From Halorientalis pallida (GTDB lineage: Archaea > Halobacteriota > Halobacteria > Halobacteriales > Haloarculaceae), in assembly GCF_004118325.1 (NCBI RefSeq), contig NZ_RDFA01000002.1, positions 608,273 through 672,272 of the forward strand: a DNA stretch of 64,000 bases, given 5' to 3'. The position numbers and the translations under genes were made by a program. This document shows, one piece after another, positions 16,449 to 25,298 of the stretch. The first letter of the stretch is position 1. Each line of letters starts with the position of its first letter. The notes under the pieces were generated by a model, which ran no database searches, was not told the DNA's origin, and saw only the letters and a list, made by a program, of their open reading frames with translations.

Positions 16449-17322
16449 TGACGGTCACCTCGATCTGGGCCGCAGAGTCGGAGACGTCCAACTGTCCGTG
16501 CAACATGAAGTACTGGGTGGTGTCGACGTCGACGGTCGCGTCGCCGGAGGCGTTCAGGCCGATCTGACTCAGCGGGCTCGCCGTCGGTGACTCCATCCGG
16601 ACGGTCTCGTAGTCAGAGAGCCCTGCCTCGTCGGCGGCCGCGCTGATCGCGGCGTCGAGACCGCCGACCTCGTCGGCCAGCCCGAGTTCGGTCCCTCGCG
16701 AGCCCGAGTACACCTTGGCGTAGGAGAGTTCCGACGCCGAGAGGCTGGTGTTGCGCTCCGCGACGACGCTCCCGACGAACGCGCGCCGGAGGGCCTCGAC
16801 GCGGCGGCGCGCTTCGGCCTGGGTCGCGGTCGTCGTCTTGTCGGGGCCGGTCGTTATCTGGTTGTCGGGCGCGCCCCGTGGCGGGACGACCGCTCGCACG
16901 CCGACGCTGCCGACGGTACTGGCTGGCGTCACGTAGATGCTGTCGGCCGGTGCGCTGGTGTAGTAGCCGCCGGACAGCGCCGAGCCGGTGACGGCGACCA
17001 TCACCGGCATATCTTCGCTGGTCTGTTTCACCGACAGATAGAGCTGTTCGCTGACCGACGCCAGCCCACCACGGCTGTTGACGTCCAGCACGACGGCCTG
17101 GATGGAGTCGTTCTGTCGGGCTTCACGCAGGTCGGCCATCGCCGCCGCGGCGGTGTCGCCGTTGATCGTCCCGTGGACTTCGACGACGGCGACGGTGCCG
17201 TCGGGCCCCGTCGACGCGCCCCAGGCGTAGGGGACCAGGGCCGCACCGACGAGCAGGCCGACGACGCCGAACACGACGACCGGACCCCCGATACGGTCGA
17301 GGGGGCCGGAATCGCGGTTCAT
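16435..17322 (-). CDS. S49-family membrane protease (SppA-like)
   Basis: The 295-residue product has an N-terminal membrane helix (about 13-36) and an S49 protease domain: VAVVEVHGTINGDT, AVVLDVNSRGGLASVSEQLY, and the nucleophile Ser in TGSALSGGYYTSA (Ser117). Lys162 in GPDKTTTATQAEA is the probable general base by comparison with archaeal SppA, and STVGSVGV follows the usual order. The C-terminal part (about 225-295) is a beta-rich extension. SppA enzymes cut signal-peptide remnants in the membrane. Its start overlaps the lipoprotein gene stop (ATGA), so the protease may process exported proteins with its operon partners. Confidence 0.8.
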   Translation of the reverse strand: MNRDSGPLDRIGGPVVVFGVVGLLVGAALVPYAWGASTGPDGTVAVVEVHGTINGDTAAAAMADLREARQNDSIQAVVLDVNSRGGLASVSEQLYLSVKQTSEDMPVMVAVTGSALSGGYYTSAPADSIYVTPASTVGSVGVRAVVPPRGAPDNQITTGPDKTTTATQAEARRRVEALRRAFVGSVVAERNTSLSASELSYAKVYSGSRGTELGLADEVGGLDAAISAAADEAGLSDYETVRMESPTASPLSQIGLNASGDATVDVDTTQYFMLHGQLDVSDSAAQIEVTVNGTN

Positions 17323-17975
17323 GCCGTCGCACCTCCCGGGGTCGTCCCGGCGTCGGTCGCGGGGACCCCGAGCGAGACGTTCTCGAAGCGGATCGTCTCG
17401 TTCACTCGCTGGCCGTCTTCGGTCCAGGTCGACTCGATCCGTCGGGGGACGACCTGTTTCGCGTCGACCCAGACGCGGCGTTCCGGCTGGGTCGTGGCGG
17501 CGTCCTCCGGCGGTGTGATCGAGAAGACCGCCGTCGGGCGACCGTCGACTCGCTCGGTGCCCTCGAAGACGACCTCGTTTTCGCGCACGAGGTCGGCGGC
17601 GACCGTGCCGAAGTGCGCGCTCGCCTCGGCGTCGGTCTCGGCGTCACCGGCGAATAGCTTCGCCGAGGGGTTCTCGATCACGGTGACTGTCCCGGCTTTC
17701 GGGCCGGTTTCGTACGCGATCCGGAGCGAGTCTCCTTTGTCGAAGGCGACGCTCGCTCGCGTGGTCTCGGTCTCGTCGTCGACTTCGACCCGCTGGATCA
17801 TCGTCGCCTGGAACCCGTCCAGCCGTTCGTATCGTGATTCGACCTGTTCCGCGACGGCGTCCGGGTCGTCGACTTCCGTCCCGGGCGCCCCGAGACAGCC
17901 GGCCGTCACGAACACGAGACCGACGACGCCGAGTACGACGCGGCGCCGGTGTCCGCTCCGCAGTGGTGGTGACAT
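17319..17975 (-). CDS. Exported lipoprotein, LolA/DUF4367-like fold
   Basis: The 218-residue product starts MSPPLRSGHRRRVVLGVVG with a lipobox VTAGC near residues 20-25, so the cysteine should be lipid-anchored. The mature part has a beta-rich arrangement (SRYERLDGFQATMIQRVEV, GDSLRIAYETGPKAGTVTV, RRVWVDAKQVVPRRIES) like LolA-related outer-surface carrier proteins. ATG 17975 is selected because the upstream 28 codons in the frame precede a charged, non-signal sequence. Its TGA overlaps the protease ATG. It may bind lipid or peptide at the cell surface; this is inference. Confidence 0.65.
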   Translation of the reverse strand: MSPPLRSGHRRRVVLGVVGLVFVTAGCLGAPGTEVDDPDAVAEQVESRYERLDGFQATMIQRVEVDDETETTRASVAFDKGDSLRIAYETGPKAGTVTVIENPSAKLFAGDAETDAEASAHFGTVAADLVRENEVVFEGTERVDGRPTAVFSITPPEDAATTQPERRVWVDAKQVVPRRIESTWTEDGQRVNETIRFENVSLGVPATDAGTTPGGATA

Positions 17976-18283
17976 GTTTCGCTTCCGCCTATACACAGGA
18001 CCCACATGTCCCTCTCGGAGAGTTTCTGAGTCAGCACACTGGCCACAAGGTTTATACACTATTCTGGGCCGTCAGGCCGTGTCGCGTTCGTGATCTGCGG
18101 TCGACGTGGACGTCCCGTCACGGCGACGGCCGGAGTCGAGCGTGGGGTGACCACCGACCGCCGGGTCTCGGTTCCGGCACGACGTGGACGCGTCGGCCCG
18201 TCCGGGTCCGGGTGGTGGGCTGTTTCGAGCGCGTCGATGGATACGAGGGTATATATTTTATGGCCGTCTTGCGTTACGGTAGT

Positions 18284-18946
18284 GTGTTCGACTGGAGTTG
18301 TCGCCACTGTGAATACAGCGTCAGTGCCGGGGACAAGCGGACACTGATCGATCAGGTGAAGTCCCACCTCGTGAGAAGTGGGGGTGGCATTCTGGTCTAC
18401 AATTCGCCCGACCGGGCCGACGAAGGGGCGGCGTGTACCGACCTCCTCACCGTGCGGGACGTGCCGAACACGGGGGCGCTCTGGATCACGAAGTCCCCTG
18501 CCGAGCGCCTCGACCTGTGGCGGCGACACGCCGACGGTTGGCCACAGCGGTTGCGGTTGCTCGTTCCGCCGTCCGCGACGGTTCCCGATGACCTGTTCGA
18601 TCGGTCCGTGATCACCGACGGACCGGCCGAGGTGACGGAACTGTCGAGTACCTCACTGGAGAAACTGGGGCGACAGATCGCCGACAACACGTCGACACTC
18701 GCCGAAGAGTGTCGACACGCTACCGTCTGTTTCGACAACCTCTCCAACGTCATCCACGAGTTCGGGAACCGCTCCGTGTTCAAACTCGTTCACGTGCTCA
18801 ACGTGACGATGCACAACGCTGGCGCGCTGGCCCACTACCACATGGAACCGGAGACCCACATCGGGTCGACGATCCACATCTTCGAACAGGAGTTTCAGTT
18901 GTTGCGCGACTGGTCGGGTGACGAGCCCGAACTCTCCCTCCTGTGA
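18284..18946 (+). CDS. DUF1059-like plus DUF7504-type regulatory protein
   Basis: The first 30 residues (VFDWSCRHCEYSVSAGDK) carry a CxxC pair resembling the small DUF1059 domain. The rest (about 45-215) is of the DUF7504 type: GGGILVYNSP, NTGALWITKSPAERLDLW, CFDNLSNVIHEF, LVHVLNVTMHNAGALAHYHME. That family looks like a degenerate RecA/KaiC fold lacking a clear P-loop. A strong TATA (tatatatttta, 18250-18260) would place transcription near 18280, so GTG 18284 is preferred; ATG 18260, in the same frame, would lie inside the promoter. DUF7504 proteins often sit near taxis or sensor genes. Function is unknown. Confidence 0.65.
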   Translation: MFDWSCRHCEYSVSAGDKRTLIDQVKSHLVRSGGGILVYNSPDRADEGAACTDLLTVRDVPNTGALWITKSPAERLDLWRRHADGWPQRLRLLVPPSATVPDDLFDRSVITDGPAEVTELSSTSLEKLGRQIADNTSTLAEECRHATVCFDNLSNVIHEFGNRSVFKLVHVLNVTMHNAGALAHYHMEPETHIGSTIHIFEQEFQLLRDWSGDEPELSLL

Positions 18947-19009
18947 GGTTGCCGGGCACGTCCGGCGCAGTGTCGGAGCGTTTTACTGCATTCGTGACAA
19001 CCCTCTCAC

Positions 19010-19450
19010 ATGGTGGAGACCTACGAGGCGACGGGGTGGGACGGGGCGCTGGCCCACGCACGCCAGCTGGGCCACGAGCACCGCGTCGTCGTTTCCAAGG
19101 CGGTCGAGCCGAAGTTGCCCGAGTCGGTCGACCTGCGACCGTCGAGTTTCCCGTGGTCGATCCACGCCGGCGCGACGCGAGTCTATCGCGAGGACAGTCC
19201 GGGCGAACACCTCCAGATCCGGGAGTTCCGGGATCGGTGGGTGGTGTCGCTCGACCGGGTGAACCCCCACTACCAGCCGTTCGGGCACGCTCGCAACGAC
19301 GTGCCGGCGGCGTCGCTGGCCTCGCTCCCGCTGTTCGCCGCCACCCAGTCGGTCCGCCTGGCCGGCGGGCTCTCGGCGGCGGCCATCGAGAAACAGGGGT
19401 CGCTGGTGAACGACGGGCTCGTCCCGCTGGTCGGGAGGATCCTGATCTAG
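19010..19450 (+). CDS. Conserved haloarchaeal protein of unknown function
   Basis: This 146-residue soluble protein contains PSSFPWSIHAGATRVYRED, EHLQIREFRDRWVVSLDRV and the C-terminal AAAIEKQGSLVNDGLVPLV. No catalytic motif or known fold is recognised. A TATA-like cgttttactg at 18979-18988 is spaced for a leaderless ATG at 19010. The stop overlaps the convergent FAD-oxidoreductase stop by 4 nt. The conserved aromatic and acidic residues suggest a small structural or regulatory protein, but nothing is known to me. Confidence 0.62.
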   Translation: MVETYEATGWDGALAHARQLGHEHRVVVSKAVEPKLPESVDLRPSSFPWSIHAGATRVYREDSPGEHLQIREFRDRWVVSLDRVNPHYQPFGHARNDVPAASLASLPLFAATQSVRLAGGLSAAAIEKQGSLVNDGLVPLVGRILI

Positions 19451-20856
19451 ACGGGTGAGACTGGTCCGCCGAGGCGGTTCTCCGGATCGTAGGTCGCGTT
19501 CAGCCGGGCCAGCCGGTCGTAGTTCTCGCCGTACGTCAACCGTGCCGGGTCCTCGTCGAATCCGGGGAAGTTGCCGTAGCGCCCGGCAGCCTCTTCGAGC
19601 GCTGCGACGGCCGCGAACCCCTCGCGCGCCCAGGTGACGTTCGCGTCGTCGTCGGCGGCGTCCTCCCAGTTGGCCTCGAAGTTGCACATGAACGGTTTGT
19701 CGCGGTGACAGAACGCCGTCGCGTCCCGCGGAACGTCTGCGACCGCGCCCCCGAGTTGCCACACGTCGATGGTCGAGAGGGGCGACGGCGCGGTCTCGGT
19801 GTACTCGGCCAGCAGATCGATCACTGCGTCGGTGAGATCGGTGAGGTAGACCGACTTCCAGTAGTAGCGCAGGCCGTCGGGGTAGTCCTCGTCGAGCATC
19901 GACTGGAGGTCTTCGTAGGCCATGGGGCCGCTGAAGTCGGCGATGGGTGTCGCGGCGTCCAGCAACGGCTCGAACACCGCCTCGGCAGGTCCTGCCTCGG
20001 CGTCACCCCTGGCGGAACCGAGCAGGGCCACCGCGGGCTCGCCCCAGTATGCCTCCGGAAACTCGTGAACTTCGGGGACGTGCGCGGTAAAGGGGAGAAC
20101 GCCGGCCGAGCGCGGGGCGTCGGTGGCCCACTCGCGGAACCGCTCGAACACTGCGGCGGTGTCGTCGCCGTGGAACCAGACGAACAGGGTCGCGACCTCG
20201 GGGCCGACCTCGTGGCAGTCGAACTCGAAACGGGTGACGACGCCGACGGTGCCGCCACCGCCCCGAACCGCCCAGAACAGGTCGGGGTTCCGCACGGCGC
20301 TCGCGGTGTGAACCTCGCCGTCGACGGTGACGACCTCGACCGAGCGGAGGTTGTCCGCGGCCAGGCCGTACTCGCGGGTCAGGTGGCCGTAGCCGCCGTT
20401 GAGCGTCAGCCCCGCGACGCCGGTCTCGGAGACCGCACCGAGGGGGGTCGCGAGGCCGAACAGCTGGGTCTCGTGGTCCACGTCGCCCAGCGTCGCGCCG
20501 CCGCCGACCGACACCGTCCGGTGGGTCCGGTCGACGGCGACACCGCTCATCGGGGTGAGGTCGATCACCAGCCCGTCGTCGACGACGGCGCGGCCGGCGA
20601 CGTTGTGGCCGCCGCTCCGGACGGCGACCGGGAGCTCGGTCTCGCGGGCGAAGTCGAGCGCGGCGACCACGTCGGCGGTGCCCGTACACTGGACGATCAC
20701 GGCCGGATAGCGGTCGATCATGCCGTTCCAGACCGCCCGCGCGTCGTCGTAGCGCTCGTGGTCGGCGGTGAGTACGTCGCCCCGAACCGCCTGGGCCAGG
20801 CTCCTGCGTTGTTCGTCGGTCGGTACGTCCGGTCGGTGCTGGGTCTCGGTTGCCAT
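19447..20856 (-). CDS. FAD-linked oxidoreductase (PCMH/BBE family)
   Basis: This 469-residue flavoprotein has a PCMH-type FAD-binding domain (about 50-225): AVRSGGHNVAGRAVVDDGLVIDL, with the His of GGHN that often links FAD covalently, and GGGATLGDVDHET, GLTLNGGYGHLTREYGL. The second covalent-link cysteine of bicovalent relatives is absent. The C-terminal BBE motif NATYDPENRLGG closes the protein. Family members oxidise sugars, alcohols or alkaloids; here the substrate is not known. It follows an OsmC gene by 31 bp on the same strand, suggesting redox or peroxide stress. Confidence 0.85.
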   Translation of the reverse strand: MATETQHRPDVPTDEQRRSLAQAVRGDVLTADHERYDDARAVWNGMIDRYPAVIVQCTGTADVVAALDFARETELPVAVRSGGHNVAGRAVVDDGLVIDLTPMSGVAVDRTHRTVSVGGGATLGDVDHETQLFGLATPLGAVSETGVAGLTLNGGYGHLTREYGLAADNLRSVEVVTVDGEVHTASAVRNPDLFWAVRGGGGTVGVVTRFEFDCHEVGPEVATLFVWFHGDDTAAVFERFREWATDAPRSAGVLPFTAHVPEVHEFPEAYWGEPAVALLGSARGDAEAGPAEAVFEPLLDAATPIADFSGPMAYEDLQSMLDEDYPDGLRYYWKSVYLTDLTDAVIDLLAEYTETAPSPLSTIDVWQLGGAVADVPRDATAFCHRDKPFMCNFEANWEDAADDDANVTWAREGFAAVAALEEAAGRYGNFPGFDEDPARLTYGENYDRLARLNATYDPENRLGGPVSPV

Positions 20857-20887
20857 GGTCGAAAAATCGGGTCGGGCCCGTCCAGGG

Positions 20888-21493
20888 TCAGTCCCCGTGG
20901 ACGGTCACCGACGGTTCGGTCGGGTGCGGGCTGGTCAACATGTCGAACACCGGCGAGCGCCGGTAGTAGGACGCCAGTTTCTCGCGGTCGGCGTCGTCGA
21001 GGTCGTCACCGTGGATCTCCACTTCGATCGCCGGATCGCCGAGCATCTCGGTCGCTCGGTCGGCGTCCGCGTGGCCGAACAGGACCTGCGGATCGAACGT
21101 GATGGAGACGCTGGTCTCGACTTCGTGGACGTCCATGCCTTCCCGGAGCGCGTTGAACTGGACCGTCCCGTTGATACAGGCCGTCAGCGCGGACAGCGCC
21201 GTCTCGACGGCCTCGATGCGATCCGTCGGATCGGCGCTCCCTACCGCCGTTTCGATCTCTTCGGGGACGCCGTAGTGCAGTTCGTGGTGGCGGTCCTGTC
21301 CCATCTCCTCGCCGCCGAGTTCCCACTCGCCGACTGTCGCGGTCGTCCGGGCGATCACGTCCTCGCCGACGCCGCGGGCGCGATACTCCATTTTCGCCTC
21401 CTCGGGTTCCTCGCCGACCCATTCGACGAACTCCCGATAGGTGTCGCGGTCGACGCCCATGCGGTGCTGTGTCTCTGTCTCCTCTGATGCCAT
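20888..21493 (-). CDS. OsmC-family protein
   Basis: This 201-residue protein has the OsmC core: RTTATVGEWELGG early, ALSALTACINGTVQFNALREGM with the peroxidatic Cys, and a C-terminal YYRRSPVFDMLTSPHP in which the usual second Cys of CPV is Ser. It would detoxify peroxides if active, but the missing second cysteine suggests a one-cysteine or non-peroxidase variant. It is in an operon with the downstream FAD-linked oxidoreductase. The call rests on the Cys-containing helix and overall order. Confidence 0.78.
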   Translation of the reverse strand: MASEETETQHRMGVDRDTYREFVEWVGEEPEEAKMEYRARGVGEDVIARTTATVGEWELGGEEMGQDRHHELHYGVPEEIETAVGSADPTDRIEAVETALSALTACINGTVQFNALREGMDVHEVETSVSITFDPQVLFGHADADRATEMLGDPAIEVEIHGDDLDDADREKLASYYRRSPVFDMLTSPHPTEPSVTVHGD

Positions 21494-21714
21494 GTGAGAA
21501 CTGACGGCCCCGACGCGCGTAGTTATGAACCGCCCACCGAAGCCGCGATGCCGGTAGGATCGTCAGTGCTCCGCCGGCTCTTCGCTCGCGCCGGTCCGGT
21601 CGCCCCCGACCGGCATCGGACGCCGGTCCCCGGTAAGGCGGTGTTAGTCCTGGCTGTGTGTCTGACTGTCTCTCCCCGGTACCTCTAATGGGGACGGGTC
21701 CTACGCTCCAGTGA

Positions 21715-22446
21715 ATGCAGGTCGCACTGGTCACGGTCGGCGACGAGTTGCTCGCGGGGGACACGGTGAACACGAACGCCTCGTGGCTGGCCGACAGACT
21801 CGCCGAGCGTGGGGTGTCGGTCCGGCGCGTCCTCGTCGTCCCCGACGAGCGCGACGAGATCGTCGAACGCGTGCGGGCCTACAGCGAGGCCTACGACGCC
21901 GTCCTCGTCACGGGCGGACTCGGCGGGACGCCGGACGACGTGACGATGGCGGCCGTCGCCGACGCCTTCGACCGCGACCTCGCGGTGGACGAACTGGCGC
22001 TGGCCGACGTCGAGGAGACTCTGGAAGCCATCGCCGGCGACTATCCCGACCTCGAAGTCGACGCGAGAGCCGAAGCGACGATTCCGGCGGAGAGCCGTCC
22101 CCTGATCAACCGCGCCGGGTTGGCCCCGGGGTGTGTGATCGAGAACGTCTACGTCCTCCCCGGCATCCCCGACGAGATGAAAACGATGTTCGAGGACGTC
22201 GAAGACGAGTTCGAGGGTGACGCGGTGTCGCAGTTCCTCTACACGGAGAAACCCGAGGCCAACCTCGTGGACGCGCTGACCGACGCGGGCGCGCAGTTCG
22301 ACGTGACCGTCGGCTGTTACCCGGATCGGGACGCGGGACACAACCGCCTGAAAGTGACCGGTGACGACCCCGAGCAGGTCGACGCCGCGACCGCGTGGCT
22401 GGCCGCGGAAGTGGACGCGGACGCGGAGCCGAGCGAAGACGACTAA
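21715..22446 (+). CDS. CinA N-terminal/molybdopterin-binding-domain protein
   Basis: The 243-residue product has a MoaB/MogA-like fold: ALVTVGDELLAGDTVNTNASWLA, VLVTGGLGGTPDDVTMAAVA (the glycine-rich binding loop with DD). The second region carries NVYVLPGIPDEMKTMFE. This is the competence/damage-inducible protein A N-terminal domain without the pyridine-nucleotide amidase half. Homologues are pyrophosphatases on nucleotide derivatives or molybdopterin-related binding proteins. It stands alone; the next gene is convergent with a 4-nt overlap. Confidence 0.85.
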   Translation: MQVALVTVGDELLAGDTVNTNASWLADRLAERGVSVRRVLVVPDERDEIVERVRAYSEAYDAVLVTGGLGGTPDDVTMAAVADAFDRDLAVDELALADVEETLEAIAGDYPDLEVDARAEATIPAESRPLINRAGLAPGCVIENVYVLPGIPDEMKTMFEDVEDEFEGDAVSQFLYTEKPEANLVDALTDAGAQFDVTVGCYPDRDAGHNRLKVTGDDPEQVDAATAWLAAEVDADAEPSEDD

Positions 22447-23231
22447 TCGTCGTCGGCGGCGACCGCCTGTGGCTCCGCGAACTCGACTGTCGTCCCGTCT
22501 TCGCGACACGCTTCCAGCGCGTGTTTCGCCGCCATCCCGGCGGCCTGAGCGACACCCGACTGCCCGACGCCGACCTTGAGCTCCACGTCGACGGCCTCGT
22601 CGACGTGCTCGATGGCGTCGCGGTAATCCGCCGTCGAGAGGTCCGAACAGACCGCGATGACGTTGTCACCGCCCACGAAAAAGGACAGCGAGTCGTGGGC
22701 CTGGCGCATGTAGCGCATCAACTCGGCGTAGCCCTGTTCGATCCGGATGAACGTGTCGAACTCGTTGAGTTCGTCGGTGTACTTCTCGGTCGCGTCGTTC
22801 ACGTCGAAGTGAGCGATCTGGACGTCGTCGTCCGTGCGATCGTCCTCGGCCAGCGTCTCGCCGCGGAGAATCTCGCGGCGAGTCTCGTCCTGTGCACTGC
22901 CGGCTTCCTGGAGGCGGTCCGAGGCGCGGCCCAGCGCGTCGACCGGCGAGGAATCGACCGCGACGCTCACGCTCGCGGTGACCGGATAGCGGTTGCCGAT
23001 GGACTCCTGGACCAGCGCGAGGTCGTCGACGTCCAGCCCGTTGGTGACGGCGACCATGTTGTCGAACCGCCCGAAGAAGGCGTATCCCTGGCGGTTGCCG
23101 ACGAGCTGTGACACGTCGGCGTACAGCCGCGACTGCATCGTCTGGAGGTCGACCTCCCGGCGCGGCGTCGGCGTGACTGTCCAGGGTCCGTAGTTGTCGA
23201 TCTGGATCAGCGTAACCTGCGTGTTTGTCAC
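22443..23231 (-). CDS. GTP cyclohydrolase III (ArfA-type)
   Basis: The 262-residue protein starts GTG with TNTQVTLIQIDNYGPWTVTP, the hallmark N-terminus of GTP cyclohydrolase III. Other features are AFFGRFDNMVAVTNG, SFFVGGDNVIAVC (metal-binding GGDN, a cyclase-like pattern) and a duplicated ferredoxin-like fold. It converts GTP to 2-amino-5-formylamino-6-ribofuranosylamino-pyrimidinone phosphate, the first step to riboflavin and coenzyme F420 in archaea. The start is supported by acaatactac on the minus strand (about 23253-23264). The frame continues upstream to 23525 only inside the neighbouring gene. It follows the methyltransferase gene by 79 bp with its own promoter. Confidence 0.9.
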   Translation of the reverse strand: MTNTQVTLIQIDNYGPWTVTPTPRREVDLQTMQSRLYADVSQLVGNRQGYAFFGRFDNMVAVTNGLDVDDLALVQESIGNRYPVTASVSVAVDSSPVDALGRASDRLQEAGSAQDETRREILRGETLAEDDRTDDDVQIAHFDVNDATEKYTDELNEFDTFIRIEQGYAELMRYMRQAHDSLSFFVGGDNVIAVCSDLSTADYRDAIEHVDEAVDVELKVGVGQSGVAQAAGMAAKHALEACREDGTTVEFAEPQAVAADDD

Positions 23232-23310
23232 GACACCCGTTGTACGAGGTAGAGTAGTATTGTTCTTTGGAAGACGGTCAGTTCGACCGAGCGGTCCCAG
23301 CGCCGCGTCC

Positions 23311-24231
23311 TCACTCGCCGCCAGTCCACTGACCGAGCAGATCCAGCTGGTGGGTAACGTAGACGAGGTCCCCGGACGCGACCTGCTCGCGGCGCGTCCG
23401 GAGCCAGTCGTCCAGCGTCCCGTCGTCGAGGGCCTCGCCCCTGTCGACTTCGCCGAGTGCCCCCTCGACAGTCTCCAGGACGTACCGCAGGAAGGACGCC
23501 TCGTCTCCTGGATACCCGCCTGCATCAGGGTAGACGACCCAGTCCGACCCCGCGACGCCCGAGACCGTCGCCCCGTCCAGTTCCCGGAGCCGCGCCAGCG
23601 CGTGGTGGCCCGCGCGGCTGTCGCCCCCCGGCTTCGCGTCCATGTGGCCGTGGTACGCGCGCTCGACGGCGTCGTCGGCCGGGTGGGCCGGCGTGAACCG
23701 CGTCCCGCCGTCGAACGTGATCGGGAAGTACCAGCATCCCTCGGGTGCGAGTCCCGACAGGAGCGTCGGCAGTGTCTCCAGGCCGATCACGTCGAGGACG
23801 GCCAGGCCGAGCAAGAGGTCCCAGGACCGGTCGGTGTCGGCGACGAAGGCCTCGGCCTCGGCAGTGACGGGCCGGACGGCGACGGTACGCTCCGGACAGA
23901 CGAGGTCGATCCCGTCGTCGCGTTCGCTGACGTCGACGGGTCGGTCGGCGGCCCACGCCGCGAGCCGGTCGGGGATCGCCGCGGTGTTGTCGGACGCCTG
24001 ATCGACGGCCGTGTAGACCACGTCCCGGTCCCCGGGGAAGAGGTCCCACTCGACGGCGCGTTCGATCATCGTCCCGACGCCGGCACCGACCTCCAGCACG
24101 CGGAACGGCCCTTCGTCGTCGCCCGCCGTCGCGAGGTTCGTCCGGAGCTGTCGCCAGAGCCGCCGGTCCAGACTCCGGTCGTCGACGGATCGTTTCGCCG
24201 CCAGGTACTGCTGGAAGTCGTCGGCCGTCAT
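23311..24231 (-). CDS. SAM-dependent methyltransferase (class I)
   Basis: This 306-residue protein has motif I VLEVGAGVGTMIERAV (about 44-60), a second acidic strand VVYTAVDQ, and SWDLLLGLAVLDVIGL as motif IV region; the rest is compatible with a Rossmann-like methyltransferase. Its ATG overlaps the glycosyltransferase TGA (ATGA, 24228-24231), making it the last gene of the four-gene operon starting at 26888. The acceptor may be the sugar or pterin made by the operon, which is inference. The gene ends before the ArfA promoter. Confidence 0.8.
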   Translation of the reverse strand: MTADDFQQYLAAKRSVDDRSLDRRLWRQLRTNLATAGDDEGPFRVLEVGAGVGTMIERAVEWDLFPGDRDVVYTAVDQASDNTAAIPDRLAAWAADRPVDVSERDDGIDLVCPERTVAVRPVTAEAEAFVADTDRSWDLLLGLAVLDVIGLETLPTLLSGLAPEGCWYFPITFDGGTRFTPAHPADDAVERAYHGHMDAKPGGDSRAGHHALARLRELDGATVSGVAGSDWVVYPDAGGYPGDEASFLRYVLETVEGALGEVDRGEALDDGTLDDWLRTRREQVASGDLVYVTHQLDLLGQWTGGE

Positions 24232-25298
24232 CCGGCGGCCCTCCCGTCGTCGGCGACTGTCCGGAGGAACTCCCGGACCCGTGCGGTCGTCTCGGGCCAG
24301 CCGGGGTGGGCCTCGTATCGCCCCCGCGCCGCCTGGCCCATCCGCGCGAGGCGGTCGCGGTCACGGGCGAGCGCACCTAGCACTCGCGTCACACCCCCCG
24401 GCGTATCGGGCTCGACCAGCGCACCGGTCTCGCCCGGCGTCACGAGGTCGCTCGCGCCGCCCGCGGCCGACGCGACCGCCGGCAGGCCGAAGCTCATTCC
24501 CTCGAGATAGGCGATGCCGAACCCCTCGTGGCGCGCGGGGATCGCCAGGACGTGACTCCGCCGGAGGACGGCCGCGAGGTCGTCGTCCGGAAGCCGCCCG
24601 CGCAGGTCGATACGGTCGGCCGCACCGCTCCGAGCGATCCCGTTCTCGACCGTCTGGACGTACGTCGGGTTCTCCGCTCGCCCGACGACCGTCAACTCCC
24701 AGGGCTCCTCGACCTCCGCCAGCCCGTCGACGAGCGTGTCCAGCCCCTTCCGTGGCTCTATATTGCCCACGAAGGCAACTCTTAGTGGGCCCTCGTGGGC
24801 CCGCGATTCGATGGTCCGAGCGTCGATATCGGGATCGAAGCGGTCGCCAGCCGGCGGGGCGACGACCGTCCGAGTTTCCGGGGGGCCGCCGGTCCCGGTT
24901 ACGGAGGCCCGGGTCGCGGTGCTGTTGCAGACGGCGGCGTCGACGCCGTCGAGGTAGCGACGCTCGACGGCCCGGTACAGGCCGGCGAGGTGGCGGCCCT
25001 CGCTGGCCCGCAGGTGGTGGACGACGCTGACGACGGGATAGGGCAGGTCGCGGTTCGCCCGGACCAGCGACGGGTGGGCGAGTTCGTCCTGGAGCATGAC
25101 GTCCACGTCGACGGCGAGTCGGTCGCGCAGGGACGACGAGAGGTTGTCGAGCAGGCCGCGGGCGTACCGGCGGCGCGGGAGTTCGATCACGTCGACGGTG
25201 TCGCCGGCCTCGCGGAGCCCCTCGACGAGTTGCCGGTCGTACCGGAACCCGCCCGACTGGCCGTCGAGACTTCCGTACAGTGTCAGGCCGACGCGCAT
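24228..25298 (-). CDS. GT4-family glycosyltransferase
   Basis: The 356-residue product starts MRVGLTLYGSLDGQSGGF and has two Rossmann-like halves. The second half carries the GT-B donor-binding motifs: VAFVGNIEPRKGLDTLV, DLRGRLPDDDLAAVL, and AIPARHEGFGIAYLEGMSFGLPAVAS, where EGFGIAYLE is the conserved E-x7-E. It should add a sugar from a nucleotide donor with retention. Its ATG is 16 nt inside the end of the PTPS gene and its stop overlaps the methyltransferase start. The frame extends to 25742 through neighbouring sequence but only the MRVG start fits the fold. Confidence 0.88.
   Translation of the reverse strand: MRVGLTLYGSLDGQSGGFRYDRQLVEGLREAGDTVDVIELPRRRYARGLLDNLSSSLRDRLAVDVDVMLQDELAHPSLVRANRDLPYPVVSVVHHLRASEGRHLAGLYRAVERRYLDGVDAAVCNSTATRASVTGTGGPPETRTVVAPPAGDRFDPDIDARTIESRAHEGPLRVAFVGNIEPRKGLDTLVDGLAEVEEPWELTVVGRAENPTYVQTVENGIARSGAADRIDLRGRLPDDDLAAVLRRSHVLAIPARHEGFGIAYLEGMSFGLPAVASAAGGASDLVTPGETGALVEPDTPGGVTRVLGALARDRDRLARMGQAARGRYEAHPGWPETTARVREFLRTVADDGRAAG

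Noticed and set aside
21494..21688. 64-residue plus-strand ORF between the OsmC and CinA-domain genes
   Set aside because: It has an Arg/Pro-rich composition, no promoter at proper spacing and no motif.
23194..24510. Plus-strand ORF of 438 residues opposite the methyltransferase gene
   Set aside because: It is low-complexity and Arg-rich; the minus strand has methyltransferase and GT4 motifs.
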